DNA of 64,000 nucleotides from Tetrahymena thermophila SB210 (Eukaryota > Ciliophora > Oligohymenophorea > Hymenostomatida > Tetrahymenidae), in assembly GCF_000189635.1 (NCBI RefSeq), contig NW_002476387.1:496001-560000 (forward strand), read 5' to 3'. The notes beneath the pieces are model-generated. The model was not told the DNA's origin. It saw nothing but the letters and a program-made list of their open reading frames with translations, and made no database searches. Positions within the stretch are counted from its first letter, which is position 1. Every line of letters begins with the position of its first letter. The position numbers and the translations under genes were made by a program. This document shows positions 52,401 through 64,000 of this stretch, one piece after another.

Positions 52401-55269
52401 GCACTGATGGTAACAGTACATCTTGCATTAAATGTGATGTAGGAAGATATTTAAGTAGTGGGCAGTGTTTGTTAAAGTGTCCTGATGGAACATATCCAGA
52501 TAATGTAAATTAAATTTGTAACAATTGTTATTACACTTGTGCCTAATGCTCTGATAGTGTATCTACAGCTTGTGTGACATGTTAAAATGGTAAGTTAAAG
52601 AAAGAAAATTAATTAAATTATTGAAATATATTTGTAAAAATAATAGGTAGGTTTTTTTATGGTGGTTCTTGCTTTTTAAAGTGCCCAGATGGATATTATA
52701 ATGATATATTAAGTTTAAGCTGTAAACCTTGTGACTCAACATGCAAAACATGTGCAGGTCCAGGTAATAATATGTGTCTATCATGTGGATCTGGAAAATA
52801 CTTGAACAATAATTTATGTGTTCCTACTTGTCTTGATGGATACTATATGGATAATAACTCCAATTAATGTGAAATTTGCTAAGCAACATGTAAAACATGT
52901 TATGGACCTATGCCAGATAATTGTTAAACTTGCGCAGGAAACAGGTAAATTCTTTTTTATTTAGGTAGAGTAATTTCTAAAAAAATTTAAATAATTTTTC
53001 AAAATAAATTTTTGGTTAGAATTAATCATTTTTTTAGGCAACATAGCCGAATTTTGATTTATTTCCCCCTTTAATTTAATTTATAATTAATATTTAAATA
53101 TAGATATTTAGATCCCATAGATTTGACATGCGTTTCATACTGCCCTCAATCATTTTATGCAGATTTAACTAATCACAAATGCATTGCTTGCGACTCATCT
53201 TGTCTCAATTGTTATGGGACATTACCTAATTAATGTACAGATTGTCCGAATGGTACGTATTTATTAAATGGTTAATGCTATTCTACTTGCAAGGCTGGTT
53301 ATTTCCCCGTAACTTAACCTAATATATGTAGCCCTTGTCATAAATCTTGTGGAACTTGCACTGGTGCACTCGAGAATTAGTGCTTCTCTTGTAGCAATGG
53401 GAGATATTAACTAGGATATATTTGTCTAGAAATATGTCCTGATAATTATTATGGTGATCCTACTTCTAATTAATGTAAATAATGTGACCCAAATTGCTTC
53501 CTTTGCAACGGAGGAACAAACAGTAGTTGCACAAAATGTGTTATTGGTATGTATTTATACAATGGTACATGTGTTAAAATTTGTCCAACTGGATATTTTG
53601 GATCAGATTTAAAAGGATAATGTTTATAATGTGACCCAACTTGTGCTACATGTGACAAGACAAATCCTAGTACATGCTTTTCTTGTATAAATAATTTTTA
53701 TTTATATCAAGGAACATGTCTGAAGCAGTGTCCCGACGGAACATTTGAAAGCACAGCAATTGCATAATCATAAGATTCTTCGTCTTCTTAACAGGTCATA
53801 AAAATTTGTAAAAACTGTTACTATGGATGTAAACTTTGCAATGGTAATTATAATTATTTTATTATTAAATAAAATTAATTATTAATTAAATTTTTTGAAG
53901 GTGAAACTGATATAAGCTGCTAAGTTTGGGATTCAGTTGAAGTTTATCATCAAGAATCAAAAATAATTTATTGGATTTTTGTAGGATAAAGCATTTATTC
54001 AACGATAGCTTTCTTTTTTGGATTCTATAGAGATTATAAACGCAAGCAATTAGAAGATATATTAACAGAAGCATAAGAAGATAAAGAAGATGAGAGACAT
54101 TTGAATGAAACTCCATCTCCTGAAAATATTCATAGAGAGAATAATATTACAACAAATAATTCCCATATGCCAATGAAAAATAGCTTTTAAAAATCATAAA
54201 TAAGAAGAAAAAGACCAAATACAATAATCATGCAAGAAATATCTCCTAAAGATAATAATTCACCTTAAAATACACATCAAAACACTTAAATTCATAAAGA
54301 TGATAACAAGCACACTTAATATGACGATAAATCTTCAATTCATACACTACAAATTTAGAACTCACCTCGCTCTAGAAAGGATTCTAATTTGATTAGAAAT
54401 AGTACTTTAGGACAAAATTAGTTAGTTAGTTTCTACTAAAGTAATACAAATATACCTTCAATTAGAAAATTAAAAAAGAAATCCACAATTGCAGGAACTA
54501 TTCAAACTGCTATGATAATTCCTACTGCTAAGAAAGATAATGAGGGTTTTGAATTTAGTGGCAATAAAAATTTATTCTTTTTCTACTTGGTAAATAAATT
54601 TAAATGATTTAAAATAAATTAAATTAATAATATATTTAAAGAATTTCTTCCAGATACTCAATATCATAATCAGATATGATAGATATTTGATTAGGCCACT
54701 TAGAGCATTAATTTTCTATGCAAAGACGATGCTTATTTTATGGTTTACATCAAGACTCATGCCTGTAAAATTTTTGTTAGTAAAATTTAATTTAAAAAAT
54801 TTTTCAATATTTAATAGAATCAGCTTTATGTAGTTTTTAGCTTAGTTACTCTCTTGTAAATAGTTTCATGTGTACTATCTAGTGCTTCAAGATATATCTC
54901 TAAATATTTACCAAGAGCAGCAGCAATAGTTTTTACTTTGGTTGTCATTTTAATTATGTATAAGTTATTTTGGTTTTTCCTACCTGAGTTATCAGCAATA
55001 AACTATTCACAAGATAGGAATTGGTCGTTCCTTTACTTATATGCTATTTGCTTTGACATAGGGTTATTTTAATTAATATTTAATGGTATTTAGTATTTCT
55101 ATACAAGAGATATAATCTAAAGACCTCCAGTTACTTGGTCAAAATCCAAAAAAGCTGCATCAAAAATATTTTACAATGACTCAGTAGCTTCATGGTTAAA
55201 GTAAATTAATACATTCTTTTATTTAAATATATTTTTTCTAAAAAAAATATTTAAAAAAGGGAAAAATGA
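49479..55269 (+). CDS. large furin-like cysteine-rich surface protein, paralogue 3
   Basis: Third member of the family seen at 24647 and 31913, same strand and exon order. ATG 49479 begins a signal peptide (MKQLFYLPLILVLQQIVQVY) that ends at the same intron position. Two beta-rich ectodomains, the furin-like Cys array and the polytopic C-terminus (IIYWIFVGQSIYSTIAFFF, polar loop, TMLILWFTSRLMP, final helices) are present. The terminal intron joins ...SWLK to EK-TGA (55267-55269). Introns are at the shared positions but 49935-50161 is 227 bp and 51195-51275 only 81 bp. I found no in-frame TGA in the exons followed. It is separated from copy 2 by 11.4 kb, unlike the 1 kb between copies 1 and 2. 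Confidence 0.87.
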
Positions 55270-55739
55270 AACAAGGACAAAATCAAGAATATTTTAGATT
55301 AAATGAATAAATAAATAAATAAATGAATGAATAAGACTATAAAATATATCGAATAACTTGTTTGTTTTACATATTGATAATTATTTTATATTGTTCAGAA
55401 ATGGAATTTAAAAAAATAAAAATTTAATTAATTTTTTAGATTTAAAAATGAAAATATAAATTAAAATAATAAAATTAGCATGTATGAATAATTAAAAAAT
55501 TAACATAAATTAATTAAAAATTTGAACAATCCAAGATAACTCTTTTATTTTCAACAAAAAATAAATTATCATGAAATAGAATTAAAAATAAATTAGAATA
55601 ATAAGTAACAAACAATTAGAGTTAAAAGTGTAAATTAAATATTAAGAAATCTAAATTGTGAACTACATTATATATTTCATATAGGTATAAGAATAAGTAA
55701 TTTTATTATTTTTTATGAATAAATTCAATTTTTTATATA
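55270..55739. other. convergent spacer
   Basis: 470 bp between the convergent cysteine-rich paralogue 3 and ThrRS genes. It contains a short (AAAT)n run near 55305-55330. No gene recognised. Confidence 0.5.
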
Positions 55740-58700
55740 TCAAGCTTGCTTTGATAAATATTAGAACCACTTGTGGAGATTAGGATAAGATACATTATCA
55801 ATGTGAGAGCTCTTAAGGCTTTCATAAACTTCTTTATCTCTAGCACCTAAAGCAAAACCATCTCCTTCTAAGAACATCTTGGTCTTTAATTCTTCTTCAA
55901 GAGCAGCATGTTAAGGATTACCCTATATTTTATTTTTATTTAAATATAAATATGATGGAGATTTTAATTACATTAATGTGTTGGATTCTTTCCATAAGCT
56001 TGACTTCAGCTGAAGATTTGTGGGGTTCTTAGGATTAGAAGAGAGCAAAGAGTTAGTGAATAGTGAATTTACCCTAAAATAAACAAAAAAATATTTTTAA
56101 ATATTAAATTAAAATGGGAAAAAGAAATAAATTACCATTCTTTCTTGATCCTTGGTGGTATCTCTGGCTCTTAAATCAACATAGCCTCCTCTCTTTTCTT
56201 CTTCACCAACAACAGCAATGTAGTTATATTGTTCTAATTGAGCGTTTCTAACCTTCTTTTGGATGGTGCTTTCAGAAAGGTCGACAGCAACCTTGTAACC
56301 TTCAACTTTCAAACGATCAGCAACATCTTGGGCGAAATCGTTAACCTTAGCAGTAATAGGGCAGATAATTAATTGCTTGGGAGATAACCAGAAAGGCCAC
56401 TTACCAGCAGTTTATTCACACAAAATAGCCAAGAATCTTTCGAAAGAACCGATGACAGCTCTGTGCAAGATAACAGGTCTTTAGAAACCAAGCTTCAAGT
56501 GATGAGGAGCAACAACGTATTTCTTTTCTATAAAATTGGTTAAATTTAGTTTGTTAAAATTTTGTTAACTATAAATTTTAAATACCAGAAGCTTAGGATT
56601 AAGCTGAGGAGTCAGTGGATTTCTTTGACTTCTTGTGAGAAAGAGAGTCAGCAGATTCACCTTCAGAAATTTGTTATTCTAATTTTTTCTTTTCTTCTTA
56701 TGAAAGAGGAACGCTTTCTTCAGTAGATTCTTGTTTCTTTCTTTACTTTTCAATGTCATCCTTGTTTTCAGGGGCTCTGTATTAGAGGTTAAATCTGATA
56801 GGTAAGTTGAAATCTAATTGAATGGTTCCGCATTAGTGACCTCTGTCAAAGGCATCATATAATTAGATATCAATTTTAGGACCATAGAAAGCACCATCCT
56901 TGGCCTTAATAGCCCAGGGTTTTCCAAAAGCTTCAAGACCTTTCTTAAGAGCATTTTCAGCTTAATCCCACATTTCGATTTCACCAATATAGTTATCAGG
57001 TCTGGTGGAGAGAGCAAGGCTGTACTTGAAACCAAATAAGCTGTACATGTAATCGATAAAATCTAAAGCATTCTTGATTTCTTCCTAAAATTTTTGATAA
57101 AAAAAAATATTTTTTATTTTTTGTTTTATCAAGTAAGTTTAATTCAATATTTACCATAATTTGATCCATAGTACAGAAGATGTGAGCATCATCTTGTTAG
57201 AAACGTCTAACTCTGGTGAGACCAGAGAGGGCACCGTGGACTTCGTTTCTGTGAAGGACACCAAAGTCAGCATATCTCAAGGGAAGATCTCTGTAAGATC
57301 TTTGAATAGAATCGAACATAAGACAGTGAGCAGGACAGTTCATAGGCTTGAATCCGTGTTCTTCATTATCATTCTTGAGAAGGAACATATTTTCTTTATA
57401 CTTGTCCCAATGACCAGAGATTTTCCAAAGTTAGGCATCGAAGAGGTTAGGAGTAATAACCTCAGAGTATCCTCTAATTTTGTATTATTTACGTAAGACT
57501 TCCATCAACTTGTTGTAGATGTGAGCACCATTAGGATAGAAGAAAGCACAACCAGGAGAGAATTGGTGGAAAGTGAACAATTCTTATTGCTTACCGATAT
57601 TTCTGTGATCTCTCTTAGCAAGTTCTTCTTGTCTTAAGACGTGAGCATCGAGTTCTTTCTTTGAAGGGAAAGCAATACCATAAACTCTTTGTAAACCATC
57701 GTTAGTGTTCTTACCGAGCCAGTAAGCAGCAGAGTTCTTTTCAACCTTAAAGGCCTTAACATAACCAGTGTGGGGTAAGTGAGGACCAGTACATAAATCG
57801 ATCAACTTACCACACTTGTAAGCAGTGGTGATAGCGTTATCAGGAATCTTGTTGGTGATCAATTAAACCTTGAAGGGGTTATGCTTGAATAATTCTAAAG
57901 CTTACTTCTTGGTTAAAATAACTCTTTAGAAGGGTTGCTTTTCAGAAGCTACCTTAGCGAAGGTCTTTTCGATTTCAGCAAAGTTATCTTGGGAAATCTT
58001 TTCGTTACCCATGTAAGAATCATAGAAGAAACCATTAGCCAAAGGAGGTCCAATACATAAGTGAACACCGTAATTTAATTCTAAAGCTTGACCTAACATG
58101 TGAGCAGAGCTGTGCCAGAAAACCTTTCAAATAATTAAAAGAAAATTTAAAAAGAAGAAAAGGAGAATTTTTAGAAAATAAGATGTAAAAATCTATAATA
58201 AGTATTAAGTGAGTGACGTAGCATCTGTTAAAAATTAAAGAGTGATGCAAAATTTAGGTTAAAGATGCAAAAAAATTAAAAGATATTTTCAAAGAAAGAA
58301 AGCTTTGAAGTTATTAAAACGCCCTTTTCACTAATTTGAATTAAAATATTTTACTTGGGATTTACGAAAATATATTTTGTTTACATTATTTTTTGTTAAA
58401 TTCAAAGAAACAAACCCATTTAGATTAAAATTATTAAAAGAGAATAAAAGTCAAATTAATAAGCATCTTTTGAAATCATTTAAGGATTGTATTAATTATT
58501 AATTTTTGGTTTATTTTTTTAAATTAATAACATTCTGTTGTAGATGTTTGTTTGTTTGTTTATTTATCTGAGTTAAATAAATTTTTTTTTTGTCTAAACT
58601 AAAATTATTTTTTTTATTGAACTAAACTGGTTCAACTAGGAAAGGCCAGCTTTCGGGCATATTTATAAATGCTATTATTAAATAATTTCTTATATTTTTG

Positions 58701-59301
58701 TTTATTTTATTTGCTTTTTGTGTCTTTCAAAAATACTAATTTAGAATGGAGAAAAAGTGTCTAAATTGTTTTCAAAAATAATGTTTGTTTGTATTACTTC
58801 TCTTCCTTCTTGGCATTCGAAGTCGATGAGCTCAAGAGTACAGTCACCTTCGAGAGGTCTTTCAAGATCGTAAACTTCAAACTTTTATTCGCCGTGGCCA
58901 CCGCAGCAATCTCCACCTTCTTCAGCTACTTCTTCAGCTTCAGCATCAACGTATTCACCAATCTTGGTCAATTCACTTTCGTATTTCTTGCTGTAGACAA
59001 TCTTTGCACCTACAAACTTTTCAGGGACCTTCTTGAAGATTGACTTTGCAATATGGGAAGGAGTAGTTTCAAAAGCCTTACCAGGAATAGTCTTGCCATC
59101 CTTAAGAGTGACGGTAATTTCAGGCTTTTCGGCCTTGGCAAGAATTTATTGCTATTCAGCATAGATGGCATCGAAGTACTTAAGTCTTTCGTCAAGGAAG
59201 GCAGGGTTTTATTGCTTAACGAATTCGCCACCAATCTTACCTTGGTTAGGCTCTTAAATGCTACCTTCAGTGAATTTGGTTTTAGTTCCTAAGTCAGTCA
59301 T
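55740..59301 (-). CDS. threonyl-tRNA synthetase with catalytic-domain insert and GST-C-like C-terminal extension
   Basis: Charges tRNA-Thr. The start at 59301 gives [13 protein letters not shown]. The TGS-type region is [20 protein letters not shown], then [10 protein letters not shown] joined across a 674 bp intron (58124-58797) to [19 protein letters not shown], the HxxxH editing-domain motif, with [19 protein letters not shown] as its Cys/His part. The class II core follows: [40 protein letters not shown] (motif 2), [18 protein letters not shown] (motif 3) and [11 protein letters not shown]. The anticodon-binding domain has [19 protein letters not shown]. About 75 extra residues rich in K, S, E and Q sit between FNLQYR and motif 3. 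The C-terminus extends past the usual end with [20 protein letters not shown] and [12 protein letters not shown], then KQA and TGA 55740-55742. Other introns lie near 55925-55970, 56073-56135, 56525-56587 and 57087-57155. Length is about 880 residues. It looks cytosolic because no targeting presequence is visible. Confidence 0.94.
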
Positions 59302-61739
59302 GATTCTATTTGCTACTTAATGACAATGTTCTATTTTTTCTTCTAAGAAGTTATTTTCTAAATTATTTTGCTGATGAAAAAAGTTCTATGAATTAAACGA
59401 TAATTTAGCTAGTTTTCTGGTACTCGTAAAATATCTTGCGGATTAAGGTCTCCTTAAGTAATAGTTTGCAATTTATTTAATTAACATTATTTAAATATGT
59501 ATTTGATAGCGTATCTTCTTCCCCAGATATAAATGTGTAGTCTATATTACTATTCTTATTACGCAGCTTATATTTTAATTAGAAATATATAAAAAAAGAT
59601 GAGATTGATTACAATTGTAAAGTAGCTTTTGACGGATTTCATCATTCTAAAATAAAGATAAAACTAATGGTTATCTACTAATTACTCTATTCTATTTGGG
59701 ATATTTCGTATTTTGAATGGGAGTTATCTACTAAGATATTATATTTATTTTAATTACAATCGCACTATTTAGTTAGTAGACATTATAACGACTAACTCTT
59801 TTAATATATAATTATATTTATTTATTTTATAGCTAGTTAGTTATTTGTTAGATTGATTGATTTATTGTTTTCCCACCTCAATCTATTAACTTGCTTATGT
59901 ATTAAAAAATTTCAATACTGATAACATTAATAACTTTGAATTAGTTTATTATTTCTTCACAATCAAAAAATTACATCCCAAAAAATCTTTTATTCCTCAC
60001 ACGATTTTTGAAAATTTAAAATAGAAAATTTGGCATAATACAGTTAAGACCACATTTAAAAGCCTTGAAATGCGCTAATAAAAATTATAAAATTTCTGAA
60101 GAATTCTTATACCCTGCTAATCTTCTTCAAGTTTTTAAAGAAAATACTGATAGGTTCAATTTATTAAATCTTTCTTCTTTACTTTTTTCCTTTGTTTTAA
60201 ATATAATTTGCTTAGAAATATTAATTAATTTTCTTATTTGTGGTTGTCTAATATATTTAATTTTTGTTAGCAATTGTTTATGATTTAATCATGCAAGAAA
60301 TTTCTAGATTGAATTTAGAGGGAAATGAATAAATGTACGATGTTATCTAACTAAATAGAACATTACTATTACAAAAAATACAATTATAGTCAATATTATT
60401 TTATATTTTAAAATATATATTAAAATTAAATTTTATCATTTAGAGTTTCTAATTCTCTTGGAGAGCATTTGCATTTTAATGATTTTAATTATCAAAATCA
60501 AAACAAGATATCATTTGAAATAATCCATCAAACCTCAAACTTATAATTCTTCTACCCCAATTTTCAATTCCAATATTCTTACTTTTTGCCAAAAAGCTGC
60601 TTTATCATGTAAAAATCTGTAAAAAAAATGACTGTTTAAAATATTTGATATTTTTAACAAAGCTATTAAATAATTTAAACTTGATATTATTTAAGATAAT
60701 TGCAATATAATAATTTATTTTTGAATATTTTAAATTTTAAGCAAATCAAATTTCTAAAATATGATTTGAGCTGGAAAATAATTAAAATTGTAGATTTAAG
60801 TTAAAACAAAACTAAAAATTTTGGAAAAATAAAAAAAAATTAATTTGATTAAAGGAAAAATAAAATAATTTTAAAACATATTTTAAAAACAATTTGAAAA
60901 AATTATTTTGCTATTTATATTTAATTGTTTGGCTTTTATTTAAGTCAGTTGAATATTTGATTTCATAAAGTTAGTTAAAATTTTTGTATTGAATTATTTA
61001 TTTATTTCTTTTCAGTTTTTTTTAAGAAATAATTAATGGCCACCTACATTTGATTTGTTTGAGTTATAAATTGAGAGTGAGCAAAAAAATCAAAGCAAAA
61101 AATAATTAATTTTTTATTAATTCAATGTTTCCCTTTTGAAAAATCAAGATTTAATTTAAGATTTCAATAATTTAAAAAAAAAAACATTACAATTGAAAAA
61201 TCTCTAAAAAGCTATTTATTTATTTACTTGTTTATTGATTGTCTTTATTCAGAAAATTTAATTTAATATTATATTATCAAAAGAAGTAGTTTTGAATTTA
61301 GTATACAATCAATAAACAATATCTCAATTATAATCATAAAATAAGGGCAAGTACAAAATTTGAATCTAAACAAGAAAGAAGTTTAAAAAGTAATTTCTTT
61401 TGTTATCTAGGTATTCATTAGTTAAAGAAGGCATTTTATTTATAAATATTTATGAAACATGTATGAAGTTGATTATTAACTTATAATTTTTGTTATTAAC
61501 TAAAGGATAGCAGCTCGAGTTGATCATTTGAAAATAAGGAAAAATGGAATACAACAAGCAATTGTAAATATTTGCTTTATAATTTATAAATGCTTTATCA
61601 TGAAAAAAAAGATAGTTATGGTTTTTATGCATAGATTTAGCATTATAAATAATTTAAATCTTGAAAAGTATAAATTGATTTTTTATATGAATGTAGGATA
61701 AATATTAAAAATGAAGACAACAATAACTTATTGTCTTAA
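59302..61739. other. intergenic region, largely empty
   Basis: 2.4 kb divergent region between ThrRS and the coiled-coil gene. Apart from a weak open frame near 60065 (separate entry) it holds poly-A/T runs and no recognisable gene or RNA. Confidence 0.45.
60065..60283 (+). CDS. doubtful small ORF, possibly first exon of a short gene
   Basis: An ATG-started frame reads MKCANKNYKISEEFLYPANL, LQVFKENTDRFNLLN and then a hydrophobic stretch to TGA. The first 30 residues use codons more like a protein than the surrounding DNA. A second protein-like stretch, IVYDLIMQEISRLNLEGNEQ, lies at about 60274-60335. It could be joined to the first by a phase-1 intron ending at TTTGTTAG (60270), but the donor would be a poor GTTGTC. 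No family recognised. It may be a small gene of two or three exons or chance. Confidence 0.22.
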   Translation: MKCANKNYKISEEFLYPANLLQVFKENTDRFNLLNLSSLLFSFVLNIICLEILINFLICGCLIYLIFVSNCL

Positions 61740-63203
61740 ATGGATTAATAACAAATGTCCAATAATAGCAGTTAGAACTAACAGTACTACAATTAAGAAT
61801 CAAGTCCGAATTAATAGGTGGATTAAGCTAATTTTTATCAGCTGAGTCTTTAAAATGATATTCCTTAAGTAATTTAATTTAGTTTAATCAAGCTTTGATA
61901 ATTTGATTAACATTCGTCATAGAGTAATATCTTATCTGTTTTTAATGAAGTTAAAGGATTAGCTGAATTAGTTAGAGTAGCAGATGAGAGAGCAGGAAGA
62001 AAATCACAGGTAAATTATTCCAATTTAATGAAAATGATATTAAAAAATAATATTTAAAATATAAAGACAATAAATTATGCATCTTGAGACAATAGGAATG
62101 ATGACCAAGTATCAGTTGGTGTTTATAAAATTAGAATCTTCATTAAATAAACTCGCTAATTTAGTAAATATGAGGTATTAAATATAATTATTATACTATT
62201 ATTTATTTAAATTTAAATGTTTTTAAAAGATAAACTACTTTTAAGACTCTCGCATTTAGATAGCTTCAAATAGCCTTATAAAATAAAAAAGTGAACAATA
62301 ATCACCAAGCAAAATTAATATATTTTGTAATGGAAAAAAGAACAACGAGACTGAACAATATATTATAAAAAGTAGTTACTCAAAATATGTTTAATAGTTT
62401 TTAGAAAATAATGCTAGTATCTAGGCTTAAAAATTATGATAACAAATTGAAAATTGAGCATGAAAAGATTAAAAAAGAATTTGCTAATATACTATAATAA
62501 AAAGAGGATGAAATTTAAAATTTAGTTAACTAAAAAGAAGAGTAAAACTCTAATATAAATCTTCTTAAGTCAAAGGAAACAGATAACTTAATTATGATTA
62601 AATAAAAAGACTAATTAATTTCTTCTTTGGAATAAGAACTTGAAGTCAAGAGACAGAAAAAGCTTAATCCTTAGGATTTGGCTTTATCAACAAAGATCTT
62701 AGAAAAGAAGGTAAATCGTTTGAAATTATTCATAAAAAATATAAATAAATAACTTTTAATTAACAAAATATTCATTTTTTTATCTGTTTTAAACTAAAAA
62801 GCTTAAAGATTTAGAGATTGAAAACAATGAAATGAGAGAAAAATCCTAAAATACAGAAGGAAGTGTAAGCTTGTTTATTAAGGAAATGAATGAGCTACTT
62901 GACTAGCATGAAATAAGTACAAATATTGGGTCTGATGATAATTTTTCTCTCAACAATAGTAACAGCAATTATTAGCACAATTAAATATAAAATGCTATTT
63001 ACAATAGCACAATTAATCCAAACAACTTTAATGAATTTGAAGATGCCATTGACACATAGCAATTTAATAAAAAAAATTTAGTTTAAAATCCATCATAAAA
63101 TAAATAAAATCCTAATAAAGTGAAGCTTTAATCAAATTAAGTTCCAGCTAGAAATTTACTTCTATCTAGTTAAGGGACTAGATAAGCATAAAACAAAAAT
63201 TGA
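61740..63203 (+). CDS. Q/N-rich coiled-coil protein, function unknown
   Basis: Likely structural or scaffold protein of about 390 residues. ATG 61740 starts a Q/N-rich leader (MDQQQMSNNSSQNQQYYNQ). Exon 2, after an AG at 61922, reads SNILSVFNEVKGLAELVRVA; exon 3 reads TIGMMTKYQLVFIKLESSLN; exon 4 (about 62231-62710) is long and helical with heptad-like patterns: LKIEHEKIKKEFANILQQ, LISSLEQELEVKRQKK, DLALSTKILEKK. A final exon from about 62801 starts LKDLEIENNEMREKS and ends in an N-rich tail to TGA 63201-63203. The joins given avoid all internal TGAs and keep phase 0, 0, 2, 0. The middle segment with TTFKTLAFRQLQIALQNKK resembles the calponin/IQ-like helices seen in many ciliate coiled-coil proteins, but I cannot place it in a family. 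Confidence 0.68.
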
Positions 63204-63743
63204 GTGAATTTATGGCATTGAAAAGCCCTAACTTTTTTAAATTAGATATGATATTGGATGGAACATCCTAATTATTTTCCTACAAATACCTTAATATAAT
63301 AATAGAGTAATTAATAATTTAATTAAATTTTCCTAATTAAAAGATAAATTTGCTCATCATCTACACCTATCTATTATATGGATTTATGTTAACTTTCTAT
63401 AATCATCAATCTATCTATCTATATATCTATTGTCTTAATTTTAAACATCTCCTGTTATATTTTTAATTATAAAAGTAGTTTGTTTTTCATTTAAATGTTT
63501 TACAAAATGTATTTTAATCTATATTATTACTTTTGTTTTCTTGATAAAAATTGCTTATATAATTACTATTTTTGATGAAATAGGTATTTAAAGCTGTTAC
63601 TTAATGAGTAAATTTGATTATTATTTAATTGCTTATTTGTTATTTGCTTTTTTTAATTAATTTGCATAAATAGGATTTAATTTAAATCAATCCTTATTAT
63701 AATTATAATTGTAAAATAAGCTAAATTTTTCATTACAATTTTC
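63204..63743. other. spacer, 5' flank of the last gene
   Basis: 540 bp AT-rich spacer with a short imperfect ATCT tract near 63408-63430. No gene recognised. Confidence 0.5.
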
Positions 63744-64000
63744 ATGATGAATTAGAAATTAAAAGTAGGACCTTAAACAGCTACAGATTACAAAAGGTCT
63801 ATAATACCTGAATTCGCTGTTCATGGATCTTAAAAAAGTGTTAGAGTGAAAGATTCGTAATATTTTAGCGGTCTTTCAAAAAACCTTTGGGATGATTATG
63901 GGAAGTTAATTGAAAAAAATAAAACGTTTCTTTCTAAAGAGAGGAATGAATAAATAGAAAAACATGCAAAAGATTTAGAATAATAAGATAGGAAAGAAAG
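63744..64000 (+). CDS. 5' end of a coiled-coil/charged protein, cut by the window edge
   Basis: From ATG 63744 (a second ATG follows immediately) the frame is open to the right edge: MMNQKLKVGPQTATDYKRSI, IPEFAVHGSQKSVRVKDSQY, FSGLSKNLWDDYGKLIEKN, then a K/E/Q-rich helical stretch with ERNEQIEKHAKDLEQQDRKE. Five to six TAA/TAG codons are read as Gln. The later part looks like the beginning of a coiled coil. I do not recognise the family; 86 codons are visible. Confidence 0.65.

Noticed and set aside
57161-57496. 111-codon plus-strand open frame
   Set aside because: It lies antisense to the conserved catalytic exon of ThrRS; the minus strand carries clear motifs.
58789-59292. Two plus-strand open frames of 79-84 codons
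   Set aside because: Antisense to the N-terminal TGS-type exon of ThrRS, whose codons are strongly protein-like on the minus strand.

Overview
The window looks like nuclear DNA of an oligohymenophorean ciliate, most like Tetrahymena. It is extremely AT-rich. Conserved proteins can only be read if TAA and TAG mean glutamine and TGA is the only stop. Genes carry many short AT-rich GT-AG introns of about 50 to 670 bp. Examples of conserved proteins with in-frame TAA/TAG are a mitoribosomal S18-like protein, CAND1 and threonyl-tRNA synthetase. Standard-code open frames are therefore mostly fragments or shadows. I cannot tell from the sequence whether this is macronuclear or germline (micronuclear) DNA; the transposase relics leave that open.

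Layout, left half. 1548-3985 (-) is a mitochondrial-ribosome S18 domain inside a much longer protein. 4948-6423 (+) is an intronless multi-pass membrane protein of unknown function. 6919-11686 (-) is CAND1, the HEAT-repeat cullin exchange factor. 12694-15099 (+) is an RNA-binding protein with a weak N-terminal RRM, a long Q/N-rich middle and an RBPMS-like RRM. 16650-19101 (+) is an acyl-CoA-oxidase-like gene that has lost the catalytic glutamate and has one junction that does not join in frame. 19446-20489 and 21025-22102 (both -) are tandem class-3 lipases with N-terminal signal anchors. A 2.5 kb gene-poor stretch with degenerate repeats follows.

Layout, right half. Three paralogous genes of about 6 kb (24647-30887, 31913-38035, 49479-55269, all +) encode large surface-type proteins: signal peptide, two beta-rich ectodomains, a long furin-like cysteine-rich array and a C-terminal multi-pass membrane region. 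Between copies 2 and 3 lies an 11.4 kb block. It holds a modular leucine-rich-repeat gene (39955-44925), in which each LRR is one 90-nt exon with phase-2 introns on both sides, and two decayed DNA-transposase relics, one piggyBac-like (46251-47173) and one ISXO2/Merlin-like (47384-47683). After the third copy come threonyl-tRNA synthetase (55740-59301, -), a Q/N-rich coiled-coil protein (61740-63203, +) and the 5' end of another coiled-coil gene (63744 to the window edge, +).

There is no operon logic. The housekeeping genes (S18m, CAND1, ThrRS) are unrelated neighbours. The accessory part, roughly 19-55 kb, is shaped by local tandem duplication at gene level (lipases, cysteine-rich proteins) and at exon level (LRR). 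Exon-intron joins were made by eye. Start and stop codons of the main genes are well supported; some internal junctions are not.
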